Made by a program: the position numbers and the translations under genes. Of a stretch of 64,000 nucleotides of DNA, positions 19,436-27,004 are shown piece by piece. This DNA is from Streptomyces antioxidans (GTDB taxonomy: Bacteria > Actinomycetota > Actinomycetes > Streptomycetales > Streptomycetaceae): NCBI RefSeq assembly GCF_000968685.2, contig NZ_LAKD02000076.1, positions 1-64,000 of the forward strand, in the 5' to 3' direction. The notes under the pieces are model-generated. The model searched no databases. It worked only from the letters and a program-made list of their open reading frames with translations, and was not told the origin of the DNA. Numbering within the stretch: position 1 is the first letter of the stretch; every line of letters begins with the position of its first letter.

Positions 19436-19807
19436 TCAGCCGCGGCCGGTGTCGATGACGCAGAAGCGGTTTCCGTCGGGGTCGGCGAGCACGATGAAGT
19501 CGGCGTCCGGCGGATAGAACTCCCACCGGACCCTCCGCGCGCCGAGCGACACCAGCCGCTCGACCTCGGCCGCCTGATCGGCGGCGTCCCCCGCGTAGAG
19601 GTCCAGATGGACCCGCGGACGCTCCTGGACCGGGGTGTCGCTGCGGCCGAGCGACAGCCGGGCGCCGGTGCGCCCGTCCGCCGGGACCAGCACCACCCAG
19701 TCGTCCTCGATCTCCCCGCGCGGGACGTATCCCAGGGCCCGCGTCCAGAACGCCGCCGCGCGCCGGACGTCCGAGACCCCCAGCACCACGGAACCGATCG
19801 ACAGCAT
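19436..19807 (-). CDS. VOC/glyoxalase-fold protein
   Basis: A 123-residue protein of the vicinal oxygen chelate superfamily with two beta-alpha-beta-beta-beta modules. GSVVLGVSDVRRAAAFWTRA starts module one and PRVHLDLYAGD module two. The C-terminus DADFIVLADPDGNRFCVID carries the usual Asp-Pro-Glu/Asp-Gly-Asn feature. The His in VHLDLYA is a probable metal ligand. Streptomyces has dozens of such proteins with diverse or unknown roles. The ATG at 19807 fits the domain start exactly. It is divergent from the acyl-CoA hydrolase-like gene. Confidence 0.82.
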   Translation of the reverse strand: MLSIGSVVLGVSDVRRAAAFWTRALGYVPRGEIEDDWVVLVPADGRTGARLSLGRSDTPVQERPRVHLDLYAGDAADQAAEVERLVSLGARRVRWEFYPPDADFIVLADPDGNRFCVIDTGRG

Positions 19808-19939
19808 GCGTCCAGTCAAGCAGAGGGCGCGGTTGCCGGGGGCCGATCGCCCATTGAGAGGATCGGTGGTGACGGATCGGCGGCGACGGATCGCCGGTGG
19901 TCCGCGAACGCACCAGACGCCGGAAGGAACGAACACCTC

Positions 19940-19987
19940 GTGACCGACTCCGTGACCGACCGCGTGACCGATTCCGTGACCGACGAC
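19940..19987 (+). repeat. 12-bp repeat carrying four in-frame GTG codons
   Basis: GTGACCGA is repeated at 19940, 19952, 19964 and 19976 within 12-bp units, giving the protein N-terminus VTDSVTDRVTDSVTD. Each unit supplies a possible GTG start. Only the first is well placed relative to GGAAGGAA (19922-19929). Confidence 0.75.
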
Positions 19988-21028
19988 GACGCCGTGCTGA
20001 CGCGCGTCGAGGGCCGCGCGGGACATCTCACCCTCAACCGGCCCCGCGCCCTGAACGCCCTCACCCATCCGATGGTGACCCGGATCGCCGGGACCCTCAC
20101 CGACTGGGAGCGGGACCCGGCCGTAGCGGCCGTGGTGATCGACGGGGCGGGGGAGCGCGGGCTGTGCGCGGGCGGCGACATCCGTCTGATCCACCGGGAT
20201 GTGACCTCGGGCGGCGGCGCGGCCTCGCGGGCCTTCTGGCGCGACGAGTACACGCTCAACGTCAGGATCGCCCGCTATCCCAAGCCCTATGTGGCCCTGA
20301 TGGACGGCATCGTGATGGGCGGCGGCGTCGGGATCTCGGCCCACGGCGGGGTGCGGATCGTCACCGAGCGCTCCCGGGTGGCCATGCCCGAGACGACGAT
20401 CGGCTTCGTACCGGATGTCGGCGGCACCCATCTGCTGGCCCGCGCACCGGGCGAGCTGGGGACGCACCTGGCGCTCACGGGAGCGTCGGTGGGCGCCGCG
20501 GACGCCCTGCGCTGCGGGCTGGCCGACCATGTCGTCCCCTCCGGGCAGCTGCCCGCGCTGACCCGGGACCTGGCCGCGGAGCCGGTGGCGGAGGTCCTGC
20601 CCCGGTACGCCGTCGAGGCCCCGGCCGGGACCCTGGACGGCCACCGGGAGTGGATCGACCACTGCTATGCGGCGAACACCGTCGAGGAGATCGTGGACCG
20701 GCTGCTGGCCGTCGGTGAACCGGCCGCCAAGGAGACCGCGGAGACCCTTCTCGCCAAGTCCCCGACCGCGCTGAAGGTCACGCTGGCCGCCGTCCGCGGG
20801 GCCCGGGCGCTCGGCTCGCTGGAGCGCGTGATGGAACAGGAGTACCGCGTCTCCTGCGCGGCCCTGTCCCGCCCGGACCTCATCGAGGGCATCCGCGCCC
20901 AGGTGATCGACAAGGACCGCCGCCCCCGCTGGACCCCGGCGGCTCTCGCCGAGGTCACGGACGCGGAGGTGGCCGGTTTCTTCGTACCGCCCGTCGACGG
21001 TGACCTCCGCCTGGCCGAGGCCCCGTAG
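19940..21028 (+). CDS. 3-hydroxyisobutyryl-CoA hydrolase-like protein
   Basis: A 362-residue crotonase-superfamily protein of the HIBYL-CoA hydrolase subgroup, which removes CoA from 3-hydroxyisobutyryl-CoA in valine catabolism. Seen: LNRPRALNALTHPMV (about 27-41), GLCAGGDIRLIHRD (oxyanion hole and substrate loop), MDGIVMGGGVGISAHGG, and AMPETTIGFVPDVGGTHLLA, whose Glu and Asp match the hydrolase rather than a hydratase. The long C-terminal domain also fits. Start GTG 19940; three further GTG codons follow in a repeat. No other valine-pathway gene is adjacent. Confidence 0.85.
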   Translation: MTDSVTDRVTDSVTDDDAVLTRVEGRAGHLTLNRPRALNALTHPMVTRIAGTLTDWERDPAVAAVVIDGAGERGLCAGGDIRLIHRDVTSGGGAASRAFWRDEYTLNVRIARYPKPYVALMDGIVMGGGVGISAHGGVRIVTERSRVAMPETTIGFVPDVGGTHLLARAPGELGTHLALTGASVGAADALRCGLADHVVPSGQLPALTRDLAAEPVAEVLPRYAVEAPAGTLDGHREWIDHCYAANTVEEIVDRLLAVGEPAAKETAETLLAKSPTALKVTLAAVRGARALGSLERVMEQEYRVSCAALSRPDLIEGIRAQVIDKDRRPRWTPAALAEVTDAEVAGFFVPPVDGDLRLAEAP

Positions 21029-21062
21029 CCGGACGCTCCGTAGCCAAACGCCCCGCGGCCCC

Positions 21063-21095
21063 GTCGGCGCCGTTGGGCGCGCCGCCGGCGCCGAC
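21063..21095. terminator. Bidirectional terminator hairpin
   Basis: A perfect 10-bp stem, GTCGGCGCCG (21063-21072) with CGGCGCCGAC (21086-21095), and a 13-nt loop. It lies between the convergent hydrolase-like and rpsN genes. Confidence 0.65.
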
Positions 21096-21123
21096 AAGGC
21101 GGGCCCGCTGGTGTCGTTGAAAT

Positions 21124-21143
21124 AGTGTGCCAAGCTACACACT
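21124..21143 (-). terminator. Hairpin 3' of rpsN with A/T tail
   Basis: AGTGTG (21124-21129) pairs with CACACT (21138-21143). Read on the minus strand the stem is followed by ATTTC, and it lies 35 nt past the rpsN stop. It is a plausible intrinsic terminator, unusually AT-rich for the region. Confidence 0.45.
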
Positions 21144-21177
21144 TCGGCGACGGGGTGCCCCGGGGCCCCGCGGGCGG

Positions 21178-21483
21178 TCACCAGCTGCTCTTGGTCACCC
21201 CGGGGAGTTCGCCCGCGTGGGCCATCTCGCGGAGCCGGATGCGGGACAGCCCGAACGCGCGCAGATGGCCGCGGGGGCGGCCGTCGATGGAGTCGCGGTT
21301 GCGTACCCGGGTGGCGCTGGCGTCACGGGGCTGGCGGCGCAGCTCCCGATGGGCGTCGAGCCGTTCCTCAGCCGGGGTCCTGGGGTCGGCGATGACCGCC
21401 TTCAGCTCGGCGCGGCGCTTGGCGTAGCGGGCCACGATCACCCGGCGCCTCTCATTCTTGGCGATCTTGCTCTTCTTGGCCAT
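21178..21483 (-). CDS. rpsN: 30S ribosomal protein S14, zinc-free form
   Basis: A 101-residue S14 of the long form. It lacks the CxxC-type zinc ribbon of the short form; the whole sequence contains no cysteine. It starts MAKKSKIAKNERRR and ends in RLREMAHAGELPGVTKSSW, the conserved S14 C-terminus. The start codon overlaps the rpmB stop by one base (TGATG), so it is cotranscribed and coupled. In S. coelicolor such paralogues replace zinc-binding versions under zinc limitation under Zur control. The Zur-like box upstream of rpmB suggests the same here. Confidence 0.93.
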   Translation of the reverse strand: MAKKSKIAKNERRRVIVARYAKRRAELKAVIADPRTPAEERLDAHRELRRQPRDASATRVRNRDSIDGRPRGHLRAFGLSRIRLREMAHAGELPGVTKSSW

Positions 21484-21719
21484 CAGACCTTCCCTCCCCG
21501 GGCGCGGATACGGGCCACGGCGGCCTCGATGCCGATCGCGTCGACCGTCTTGATGGCCTTGGTGCTGAGGGTGAGCCGGATGTGGCGGCCCTCGCTCGGC
21601 AGCCAGTAGCGCTTGTGCTGCACATTGGGGTCGAACCGGCGCTTGGTGCGGCGGTGGGAGTGCGAGATCCGGTGCCCGAAGCCGGGCTGTCGGCCGGTGA
21701 GTTGGCAGTGGGCGGACAT
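21483..21719 (-). CDS. rpmB: 50S ribosomal protein L28, zinc-free form
   Basis: A 78-residue L28. SHSHRRTKRRFDPNVQ is the family signature. Zinc-binding actinobacterial L28 proteins carry a CxxC pair at the N-terminus; here only one Cys remains (MSAHCQLTG), so this is the zinc-independent paralogue. Start ATG 21719 with GGAGGAA just upstream. It is first gene of the rpmB-rpsN operon, divergent from rpmG, with a Zur-like box in the 89-bp gap. Confidence 0.93.
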   Translation of the reverse strand: MSAHCQLTGRQPGFGHRISHSHRRTKRRFDPNVQHKRYWLPSEGRHIRLTLSTKAIKTVDAIGIEAAVARIRARGGKV

Positions 21720-21772
21720 GGTTCCTCCGTTCGGTGGTGTGGTGCGGACGTCGCCGCAGCGTAGCAGCTAGA

Positions 21773-21801
21773 TGAAAATGAAAACCACTTCTGTGTATGC
21801 T
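21773..21801. promoter_or_regulatory. Zur-like box and rpmG promoter
   Basis: TGAAAATGAAAACCA (21773-21787), read on the other strand as TGGTTTTCATTTTCA, resembles the Streptomyces Zur box. It lies between the two divergent ribosomal-paralogue operons. For rpmG, TGAAAA (21773-21778) and TATGCT (21796-21801), 17 bp apart, form a plausible promoter, so bound Zur would cover the -35. The transcript would start at or next to the rpmG ATG at 21809. That fits the absence of any ribosome binding site and suggests a leaderless mRNA. Confidence 0.7.
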
Positions 21802-21808
21802 GCGACGC

Positions 21809-21973
21809 ATGGCACGCAATGAACTACGCCCGATCATCAAACTGAGGTCCACCGCGGGCACCGGCTACACGTATGTGACCCGCAAGAACCGGCGGAACGA
21901 CCCCGACCGGCTGACCCTGCGCAAGTACGACCCGGTCGCGGGTCGCCATGTCGACTTCCGTGAGGAGCGCTGA
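21809..21973 (+). CDS. rpmG: 50S ribosomal protein L33, zinc-free form
   Basis: A 54-residue L33 beginning MARNELRPIIKLRSTAGTG and containing YVTRKNRRNDPDRLTLRKYD, the family core. The two CxxC pairs of zinc-binding L33 are absent; there is no cysteine. It has no Shine-Dalgarno sequence and a promoter-like -10 ends 7 nt before the ATG, so it is likely leaderless. It is the first gene of rpmG-rpmE-cobW-like-rpsR, with rpmE starting 5 bp after its stop. Confidence 0.93.
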   Translation: MARNELRPIIKLRSTAGTGYTYVTRKNRRNDPDRLTLRKYDPVAGRHVDFREER

Positions 21974-21978
21974 CCGCC

Positions 21979-22236
21979 ATGAAGCCCGGCATCCACCCCG
22001 ACTACCGGCCCGTCGTCTTCCGTGACCGGGCCGCCGACTTCGCCTTCCTCACCCGCTCCACCGCCACCAGCGACAAGACGGTCGAGTGGCGGGACGGCAA
22101 CACCTATCCGGTCATCGACGTCGAGATCTCCTCGGCGAGCCACCCCTTCTACACCGGCAACCAGCGCGTCGTGGACACCGCGGGCCGCGTCGAGCGGTTC
22201 GAGCGGCGCTACGGACGCGAACGGAGGGACCGGTGA
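21979..22236 (+). CDS. rpmE2: 50S ribosomal protein L31 type B
   Basis: An 85-residue type B L31 (longer, zinc-independent). MKPGIHPDYRPVVFRD and ISSASHPFYTGNQRVVDTAG are diagnostic, and there is no CxxC motif. GAGGAG at 21962-21967, inside the end of rpmG, is the ribosome binding site. The stop overlaps the following GTG start (22233-22236). In other bacteria type B L31 displaces the zinc-holding type A form when zinc is scarce, releasing zinc. Confidence 0.93.
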   Translation: MKPGIHPDYRPVVFRDRAADFAFLTRSTATSDKTVEWRDGNTYPVIDVEISSASHPFYTGNQRVVDTAGRVERFERRYGRERRDR

Positions 22237-23399
22237 CCGCGGACGAGGACCGGCTGGCCGTGGCGGTCGTGGGCGGACTGCACGCCGACGCCCGCCGCGC
22301 CGCCGTAGCGGAGATCCTGCGCACGGTGCCCGGCTCGGTGGCGCTGCACCACGATCTGTCCGCCGCCACCGACCGCGCCGTGCGGCGCACCGTGCGCGAC
22401 GCCTCCGGGCCGCTCGACGAGGGCGAGGCGCCGCTGGTGAACGACTGCGCGTGCTGTGCGCTGCGCGAGGACATGGTCCCGGAGTTGCTGCGCCTGGCCA
22501 CCGGCGGCGGACACCGGCTCGCCGTCGTGGAGTTGTGGGACTCCGTCGAACCCCAGGCCATGGCCGCCGTCATCGCGGCCGAGGGCGCGCCGCTGGAGCT
22601 GACCGGGGTGGCCACCGCGGTCGACCCAGCCCTGATGGTGCCGTACCTCGCCAATGGCGATGACCTCGTCGAGGCCGGTCTCGCCGCCGCCCCGACCGAC
22701 CAGCGCACCATCGCGGACACCTTCGCCCGGCAGTTGGAGTACCCCACCGTGATCGTCGTCGCCGAGGACGAGACCTCCGAAGAGCCCTCGGACGACGGCG
22801 ATCTGGCCCTGCTCGCCCAACTCACCCCGGGCGCACGACGGATGAGGCTCGGCGAGGGTGTGCTGGGGCCCGCACTTCTCGAGGGCTTCGACATCGCGGC
22901 GGCGGCCGCCCGGCAGCATCCGGCGTGCGCGCTGCTGCCGCAGGAGGGCGATGAACACGGGGTGGCCACTGTCGTCTGGCGGCGCGAGCGGCCCTTCCAC
23001 CCGGGTCGGCTCTACGCCGCGCTGGAGGATCTGACCTGCGCCGCGGCCCGCAGCAGGGGCCGCTTCTGGCTGGCGGACCGGGGCGACACCCTGCTGTCGT
23101 GGGACGCGGCGGGCGGAGCCCTGTGTGTGGAGTCGGCCGGGCCGTGGCTGGCCGCGCTGCCGGACGCCGCCTGGGAGATGGTTCCGGCCGAGCGCCGCGT
23201 CGCCGCCGCGCTGGACTGGCACCCCGAGCACGGCGACCGCCGTCAGCACCTCACCTTCACCTCGCCCGGCCTCGACCGCGACGGGCTGCTGGCCCTGCTC
23301 GACTCGTGTCTGCTGACCGACGCCGAGTACGCGGCCGGGCCGGACGCCTGGAGCCGGTTGCCGCACGCCTTCGACGAACTGCTCGACCCGGTGTCCTGA
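22233..23399 (+). CDS. CobW/COG0523-like protein with degenerate P-loop
   Basis: A 388-residue G3E/COG0523-like protein, the family of GTP-driven metal (often zinc) insertases or chaperones. The Cys-x-Cys-Cys metal motif is intact (NDCACCALRED, about residues 71-81). The C-terminal CobW_C domain is recognisable (RERPFHPGRLYAALEDL). But the N-terminal nucleotide site, normally GxxGxGKT/S, reads VVGGLHADARRAAVAEIL, with no Gly-Lys-Ser/Thr, so canonical GTP binding is doubtful. The GTG start overlaps the rpmE stop. Placement inside a zinc-limitation ribosomal operon supports a zinc-handling role, perhaps a storage or transfer protein without GTPase activity (inference). Confidence 0.82.
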   Translation: MTADEDRLAVAVVGGLHADARRAAVAEILRTVPGSVALHHDLSAATDRAVRRTVRDASGPLDEGEAPLVNDCACCALREDMVPELLRLATGGGHRLAVVELWDSVEPQAMAAVIAAEGAPLELTGVATAVDPALMVPYLANGDDLVEAGLAAAPTDQRTIADTFARQLEYPTVIVVAEDETSEEPSDDGDLALLAQLTPGARRMRLGEGVLGPALLEGFDIAAAAARQHPACALLPQEGDEHGVATVVWRRERPFHPGRLYAALEDLTCAAARSRGRFWLADRGDTLLSWDAAGGALCVESAGPWLAALPDAAWEMVPAERRVAAALDWHPEHGDRRQHLTFTSPGLDRDGLLALLDSCLLTDAEYAAGPDAWSRLPHAFDELLDPVS

Positions 23400-23437
23400 C
23401 CGGACGCCGTACGTACCACCTGGACAAGGACCCGATG

Positions 23438-23680
23438 ATGGCCCGACGCATCGCCCCCGCCCGCCGGGACGCCCGGCGCACCCGCGTGAACCCGCTGGAC
23501 AAGGCCGGTATCACCTATATCGACTACAAGGACACCGAACTGCTGCGGAAGTTCATCTCCGACCGCGGCAAGATCCGCAGCCGCCGGGTGACCCGGGTGA
23601 GCGCGAAGCAGCAGCGCCGACTGGCCCGTGCCATCAAGAACGCGCGGGAGATGGCGCTGCTGCCGTACGGGTCGCGCTAG
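23438..23680 (+). CDS. rpsR: 30S ribosomal protein S18, alternative form
   Basis: An 80-residue S18 paralogue. NPLDKAGITYIDYKDTELL and SRRVTRVSAKQQRRLARAIK are family signatures, and it contains no cysteine. Two ATG codons are adjacent (23435, 23438); AAGGA at 23426-23430 gives the better spacing (7 nt) for the second. It is last gene of the Zur-type operon, 38 bp after the CobW-like stop. Confidence 0.92.
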   Translation: MARRIAPARRDARRTRVNPLDKAGITYIDYKDTELLRKFISDRGKIRSRRVTRVSAKQQRRLARAIKNAREMALLPYGSR

Positions 23681-23731
23681 CGCCTCATGGATACGGTGCG
23701 ATGTCCGGTGAGGTGTTCTCCGGTTCAACGG

Positions 23732-23760
23732 GTGCATGGGTGCGCGTGTATGCACATAAT
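23732..23760 (+). promoter_or_regulatory. Operator-promoter of the CDF gene
   Basis: A perfect inverted repeat GTGCAT-N12-ATGCAC (23732-23755) immediately precedes CATAAT (23755-23760), a good -10 hexamer only 6 nt from the CDF ATG. The arms would flank the -35 and touch the -10. It is a plausible site for the zinc-responsive ArsR protein encoded downstream. The geometry again implies a leaderless transcript. Confidence 0.5.
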
Positions 23761-23766
23761 GGCGGC

Positions 23767-24789
23767 ATGGAGTCGCATCGCCACGGACACCCGTATCACC
23801 ATGGGCACCCGCACCGCCGCCAGCTCGCGCATCTGCTGAAACCGCACTCCCACGAGTCGGCGCAGAAGGTCGACTCCGTGCTGGAGTCCTCGGCCGAGGG
23901 CATGCGCGCCCTGTGGCTCTCCCTCGCCGTCTTGGGCGCCACCGCCGTCCTCCAGGCCGGGGTCGTCGTGCTGTCCGGCTCGGTGGCGCTGCTGGGCGAC
24001 ACCGTCCACAACGCCGCCGACGCGCTGACCGCGCTGCCGCTGGGCGTGGCGTTCGTCCTGGGGCGCCGTGCGGCGAACCGGCGCTTCACCTACGGCTACG
24101 GCCGGGCCGAGGACCTGGCCGGGATCGTCATCGTCCTGACCATCGCCGCATCGGCGGCCCTGGCCGGGTACGAGGCGGTGGAGCGGCTGCTGCACCCGCG
24201 CGCCATGTCCCACCCGGGGGTCGTCGCGGTCGCGGCGGTCCTCGGCTTCATCGGCAACGAGTGGGTGGCCCGCCACCGGATCGGGGTCGGGCGGCGGATC
24301 GGCTCGGCGGCCCTGGTCGCGGACGGGCTGCACGCCCGCACCGACGGTTTCACCTCGCTGGCCGTGCTGCTGGGCGCGGGTGGCGCGGCGCTCGGCTGGC
24401 AGCTGGTGGACCCGATCGTCGGCCTCGCCATCACCGCCGCCATCCTGCTCGTCCTCAAGGACGCGGCCCGTGAGGTGTTCCGGCGGCTGATGGACTCCGT
24501 CGACCCGGCGGTGATCGACGCGGGCGAGGCCGCGCTGCGCGGGGTCCCCGGAGTGCTCGGGGTGACCGAACTCCGGATGCGCTGGATCGGCCACCGGCTG
24601 CGCGCCGAGGTCACGGTCGAGGTGGACGGCGGTCTGGGGCTGCGGGCGGCACACGATGTGGCGGTCGGGGCCGAACACGCCCTCCTCCACGCGGTGCCCC
24701 GGCTGACCGCCGCCCTGGTGCACACCGATCCGGCACCGGGGCCGGGTGCGGAGGACCCGCATCGGCTGCTGGCCCACCATGCCGGATGA
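23767..24789 (+). CDS. Cation diffusion facilitator, zinc exporter type
   Basis: A 340-residue CDF family transporter expected to export Zn2+ (or Co2+/Cd2+) in exchange for protons. The N-terminus is His-rich (HRHGHPYHHGHPHRR, residues 4-18), a likely metal-binding leader. Six membrane segments follow. The transport site HxxxD occurs twice, HNAADAL in TM2 and HARTDGF in TM5, the combination associated with zinc. A cytoplasmic C-terminal domain (about 250-330) follows. The start is the ATG at 23767; an upstream ATG at 23701 would overlap the promoter. No ribosome binding site is visible. It is convergent with the ArsR gene. Confidence 0.88.
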   Translation: MESHRHGHPYHHGHPHRRQLAHLLKPHSHESAQKVDSVLESSAEGMRALWLSLAVLGATAVLQAGVVVLSGSVALLGDTVHNAADALTALPLGVAFVLGRRAANRRFTYGYGRAEDLAGIVIVLTIAASAALAGYEAVERLLHPRAMSHPGVVAVAAVLGFIGNEWVARHRIGVGRRIGSAALVADGLHARTDGFTSLAVLLGAGGAALGWQLVDPIVGLAITAAILLVLKDAAREVFRRLMDSVDPAVIDAGEAALRGVPGVLGVTELRMRWIGHRLRAEVTVEVDGGLGLRAAHDVAVGAEHALLHAVPRLTAALVHTDPAPGPGAEDPHRLLAHHAG

Positions 24790-24829
24790 GGCCGGGTGCG
24801 GAAGTCCCGCGAGCGCGCTCCGCCGGGGC

Positions 24830-25189
24830 TCAGTCGTGCGGCGGGGCCCCGGTGACCATGTGGTCCGCGTGGTTGACGGCCTCGGTGACCAGCCGGCGCA
24901 GATGGCCGTCGTGGAGGGAGTACACCGAGCGCCGACCCTCCTTGCGCACCTGGACCAGCCCGGCCAGCCGGAGCTTGGCCAGATGCTGGCTGACCGCCGG
25001 GCGGGCCGCCCCGCTGGCCTGGGTGAGGGTGTTGACATCGGCCTCGCCCCGGGCGAGGGACCACACCAGATGCAGCCGGGTCGGGTCGGACAGCAGCGAG
25101 AAGACATGGGCGGCCGTGGCGAACTGCGCCGCGCCGCTGGGATGCGCATGCGACCGGGTCGCAGTTGAGGTGGGTTCGCTGACCGGCAT
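24830..25189 (-). CDS. ArsR/SmtB family zinc-sensing repressor
   Basis: A 119-residue winged-helix repressor. The recognition region is SGAARPAVSQHLAKLRLAGL (about 60-79), followed by the wing VRKEGRRSVYSL. The fifth helix reads DGHLRRLVTEAVNHADH. Asp, His+2, His+13 and His+16 match the alpha-5 zinc site spacing of CzrA/SmtB (D-x-H and H-x-x-H), so Zn2+-dependent derepression is expected. It lies tail-to-tail with the CDF zinc exporter, whose promoter has a suitable palindrome. The N-terminus also holds His residues (SHAHPSG). Confidence 0.88.
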   Translation of the reverse strand: MPVSEPTSTATRSHAHPSGAAQFATAAHVFSLLSDPTRLHLVWSLARGEADVNTLTQASGAARPAVSQHLAKLRLAGLVQVRKEGRRSVYSLHDGHLRRLVTEAVNHADHMVTGAPPHD

Positions 25190-25494
25190 GCCCCCATCGT
25201 AGAGCGGCGGGCGCGGGGCGGGCCTGGCTCGGCCCGCTCGGCGTCGGGTGACGCTGGGCCCGAACGGCTCGCACGGCGTCGGGTGGCGTAGGGCTGCGTC
25301 GGGTGGTGTCGGGCGGTGTCCAGCCGGAAGACCGGCGGAACCGTGGCCGGTGGCCGAAACCCGGCACCATACTGGGGCACATGCGCTGCGCCGTCTCCCG
25401 CCGCCCCCGGCTGCCGCGCGCCCTCGGGCCCGCCACCGGCCCGCGCCGGGATCCCGGGAGCGGCCACCTCCTCGGCGCGGGCCGGGACTGAGCA
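25190..25494. other. 305-bp gap with GTCGGGTGG-like repeats
   Basis: The stretch between the ArsR start and the decayed permease holds no supportable gene. About 25240-25320 contains irregular copies of GCGTCGGGTGG/GTGTCGGGCGG. I see no convincing operator for the ArsR gene here. Confidence 0.5.
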
Positions 25495-26760
25495 ATGGGG
25501 GATACGGCGAACTCCCCTGCCGGGACGGGGTAGTTGAGGCGGCGCCTCGGAGTCTTCGACGCGGTCGTGGTCGGCCTGGGGTCGATGATCGGCGCGGGCA
25601 TCTTCGGGGCGCTGGGGCCCGCGGCGCGGGAGGCGGGCACGGGGCTGCTGCTCGGGTTGGTGGCCGCCGGGGTGGTGGCGTACTGCAACGCCACCTCCTC
25701 CGCACGGCTGGCCGCCCGCTATCCGCGGTCGGGCGGCACCTGTGTTCTACGGCCGTGAGCGGCTGGGCGACTTCTGGGGGTATCTGGCGGGCTGGGGGTT
25801 CGTGGTCGGCAAGACCGCCTCCTGCGCGGCGATGGCCCTGACCGTCGGCTCCTACGTCTGGCCCGGCCAGGCGCACGCGGTGGCGGTGGCGGCCGTGGTG
25901 GCGCTGACGGCCGTCAACTCCGTGGGGGTGCACAAGGCCGCCTGGCTGACCCGGGCGGTCGTGGCCGTCGTGCTCGCGGTCCTGGCCGCCGTGGTGGTCG
26001 CCCTCCTCACCTCCGGGGAGGCGGACGCCGCACGGCTGGGGATCGGTGGCGACGCCACCCCCGGCGGGGTGCTGCGCGCGGGCGGCCTGCTGTTCTTCGC
26101 CTTCGCCGGATACGCCCGTATCGCCACCCTCGGCGAGGAGGTGCGCGACCCGGCGCGCACCATCCCCCGCGCCGTCCCGCTCGCGCTCGGCATCACCCTG
26201 GCCGTCTACGCGGCGGTCGCGATCGCCGCGTAGACCGTGCTCGGCAGCGGCGGGCTGGGCGCTGCGGGCGCCCCGCTGGCCGACGCCGTGCGCGCCGCAG
26301 GGCTCCCGGGGTTGGCGCCGGTGGTGCGGACGGGCGCCGCGGTGGCCGCGCTCGGGTCGTTGCTCGCGCTGATCCTGGGCGTCTCACGGACCACCCTGGC
26401 CATGGCCCGCGACCGGCACTTCCGTCCGGGCTGGCCGCCGTGCACCCCCGGTTCGCGGTGCCGCACCGCGCCGAGCTGGCCGTGGGCGCGGTGGTGGCGG
26501 TCCTGGCGGCGACGGCGGATCTGCGCGGTGTGATCGGGATCTCCTCGTTCGGGGTGCTGGTCTACTACGCCGTCGCCAACGCCTCCGCCTGGACCCTCGC
26601 TCCCGCCGAGGGCCGCCCACCGCGCATCGTGCCGGGGCTCGGCCTGGCGGGCTGTCTGCTGCTGGCCTTCGCCCTTCCCGTCTCCTCGGTGGCCTCCGGC
26701 GTGGCGGTACTGGCCCTGGGCGCCGCGGCCTACGGTGTGCGGCGCGCGATGGCCGCGTAG
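25495..26760 (+). pseudogene. Decayed APC amino-acid permease
   Basis: Remnant of a roughly 415-residue APC transporter, readable only by joining frames. ATG 25495 is followed by an in-frame TAG (25531-25533), then GVFDAVVVGLGSMIGAGIFG, the hallmark first helix. A frameshift near 25740 (one extra T in the codons after SGGT) moves to the frame reading YGRERLGDFWGYLAGWGFVV. A TAG at 26231-26233 interrupts after VYAAVAIAA. A second frameshift near 26435 leads to the C-terminal helices ending at 26760. Three or four independent lesions argue for loss of function rather than one sequencing error. TTG 25534 could still start a short fragment. Confidence 0.8.
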
Positions 26761-26769
26761 GGGATCTCC

Positions 26770-26806
26770 CCCACGGCTGAGCGCGGATCGCCCACGGCTG
26801 AGCGCG
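26770..26806. repeat. 16-bp direct repeat
   Basis: CCCACGGCTGAGCGCG occurs at 26770-26785 and 26791-26806, directly after the permease pseudogene. The rest of the gap to 27004 shows nothing I can name. Confidence 0.7.
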
Positions 26807-27004
26807 CACCGCGCAGGGGGTCAGGCTGCCTGTCCCCGCGCCCCCGCCTTAACGGCTGGCTATCCGATGAGCCGGACCTTTATGCGATGCGCGCCCGGCC
26901 GTCCATACCAGCGCGCCGACGCTGAGAGTGATCTATGTCATGTTCGACACAGCCGTCCCACGGGTACGGTGCTGACAGCTATCGCGCAAGAGGAGCGGCT
27001 TCGT

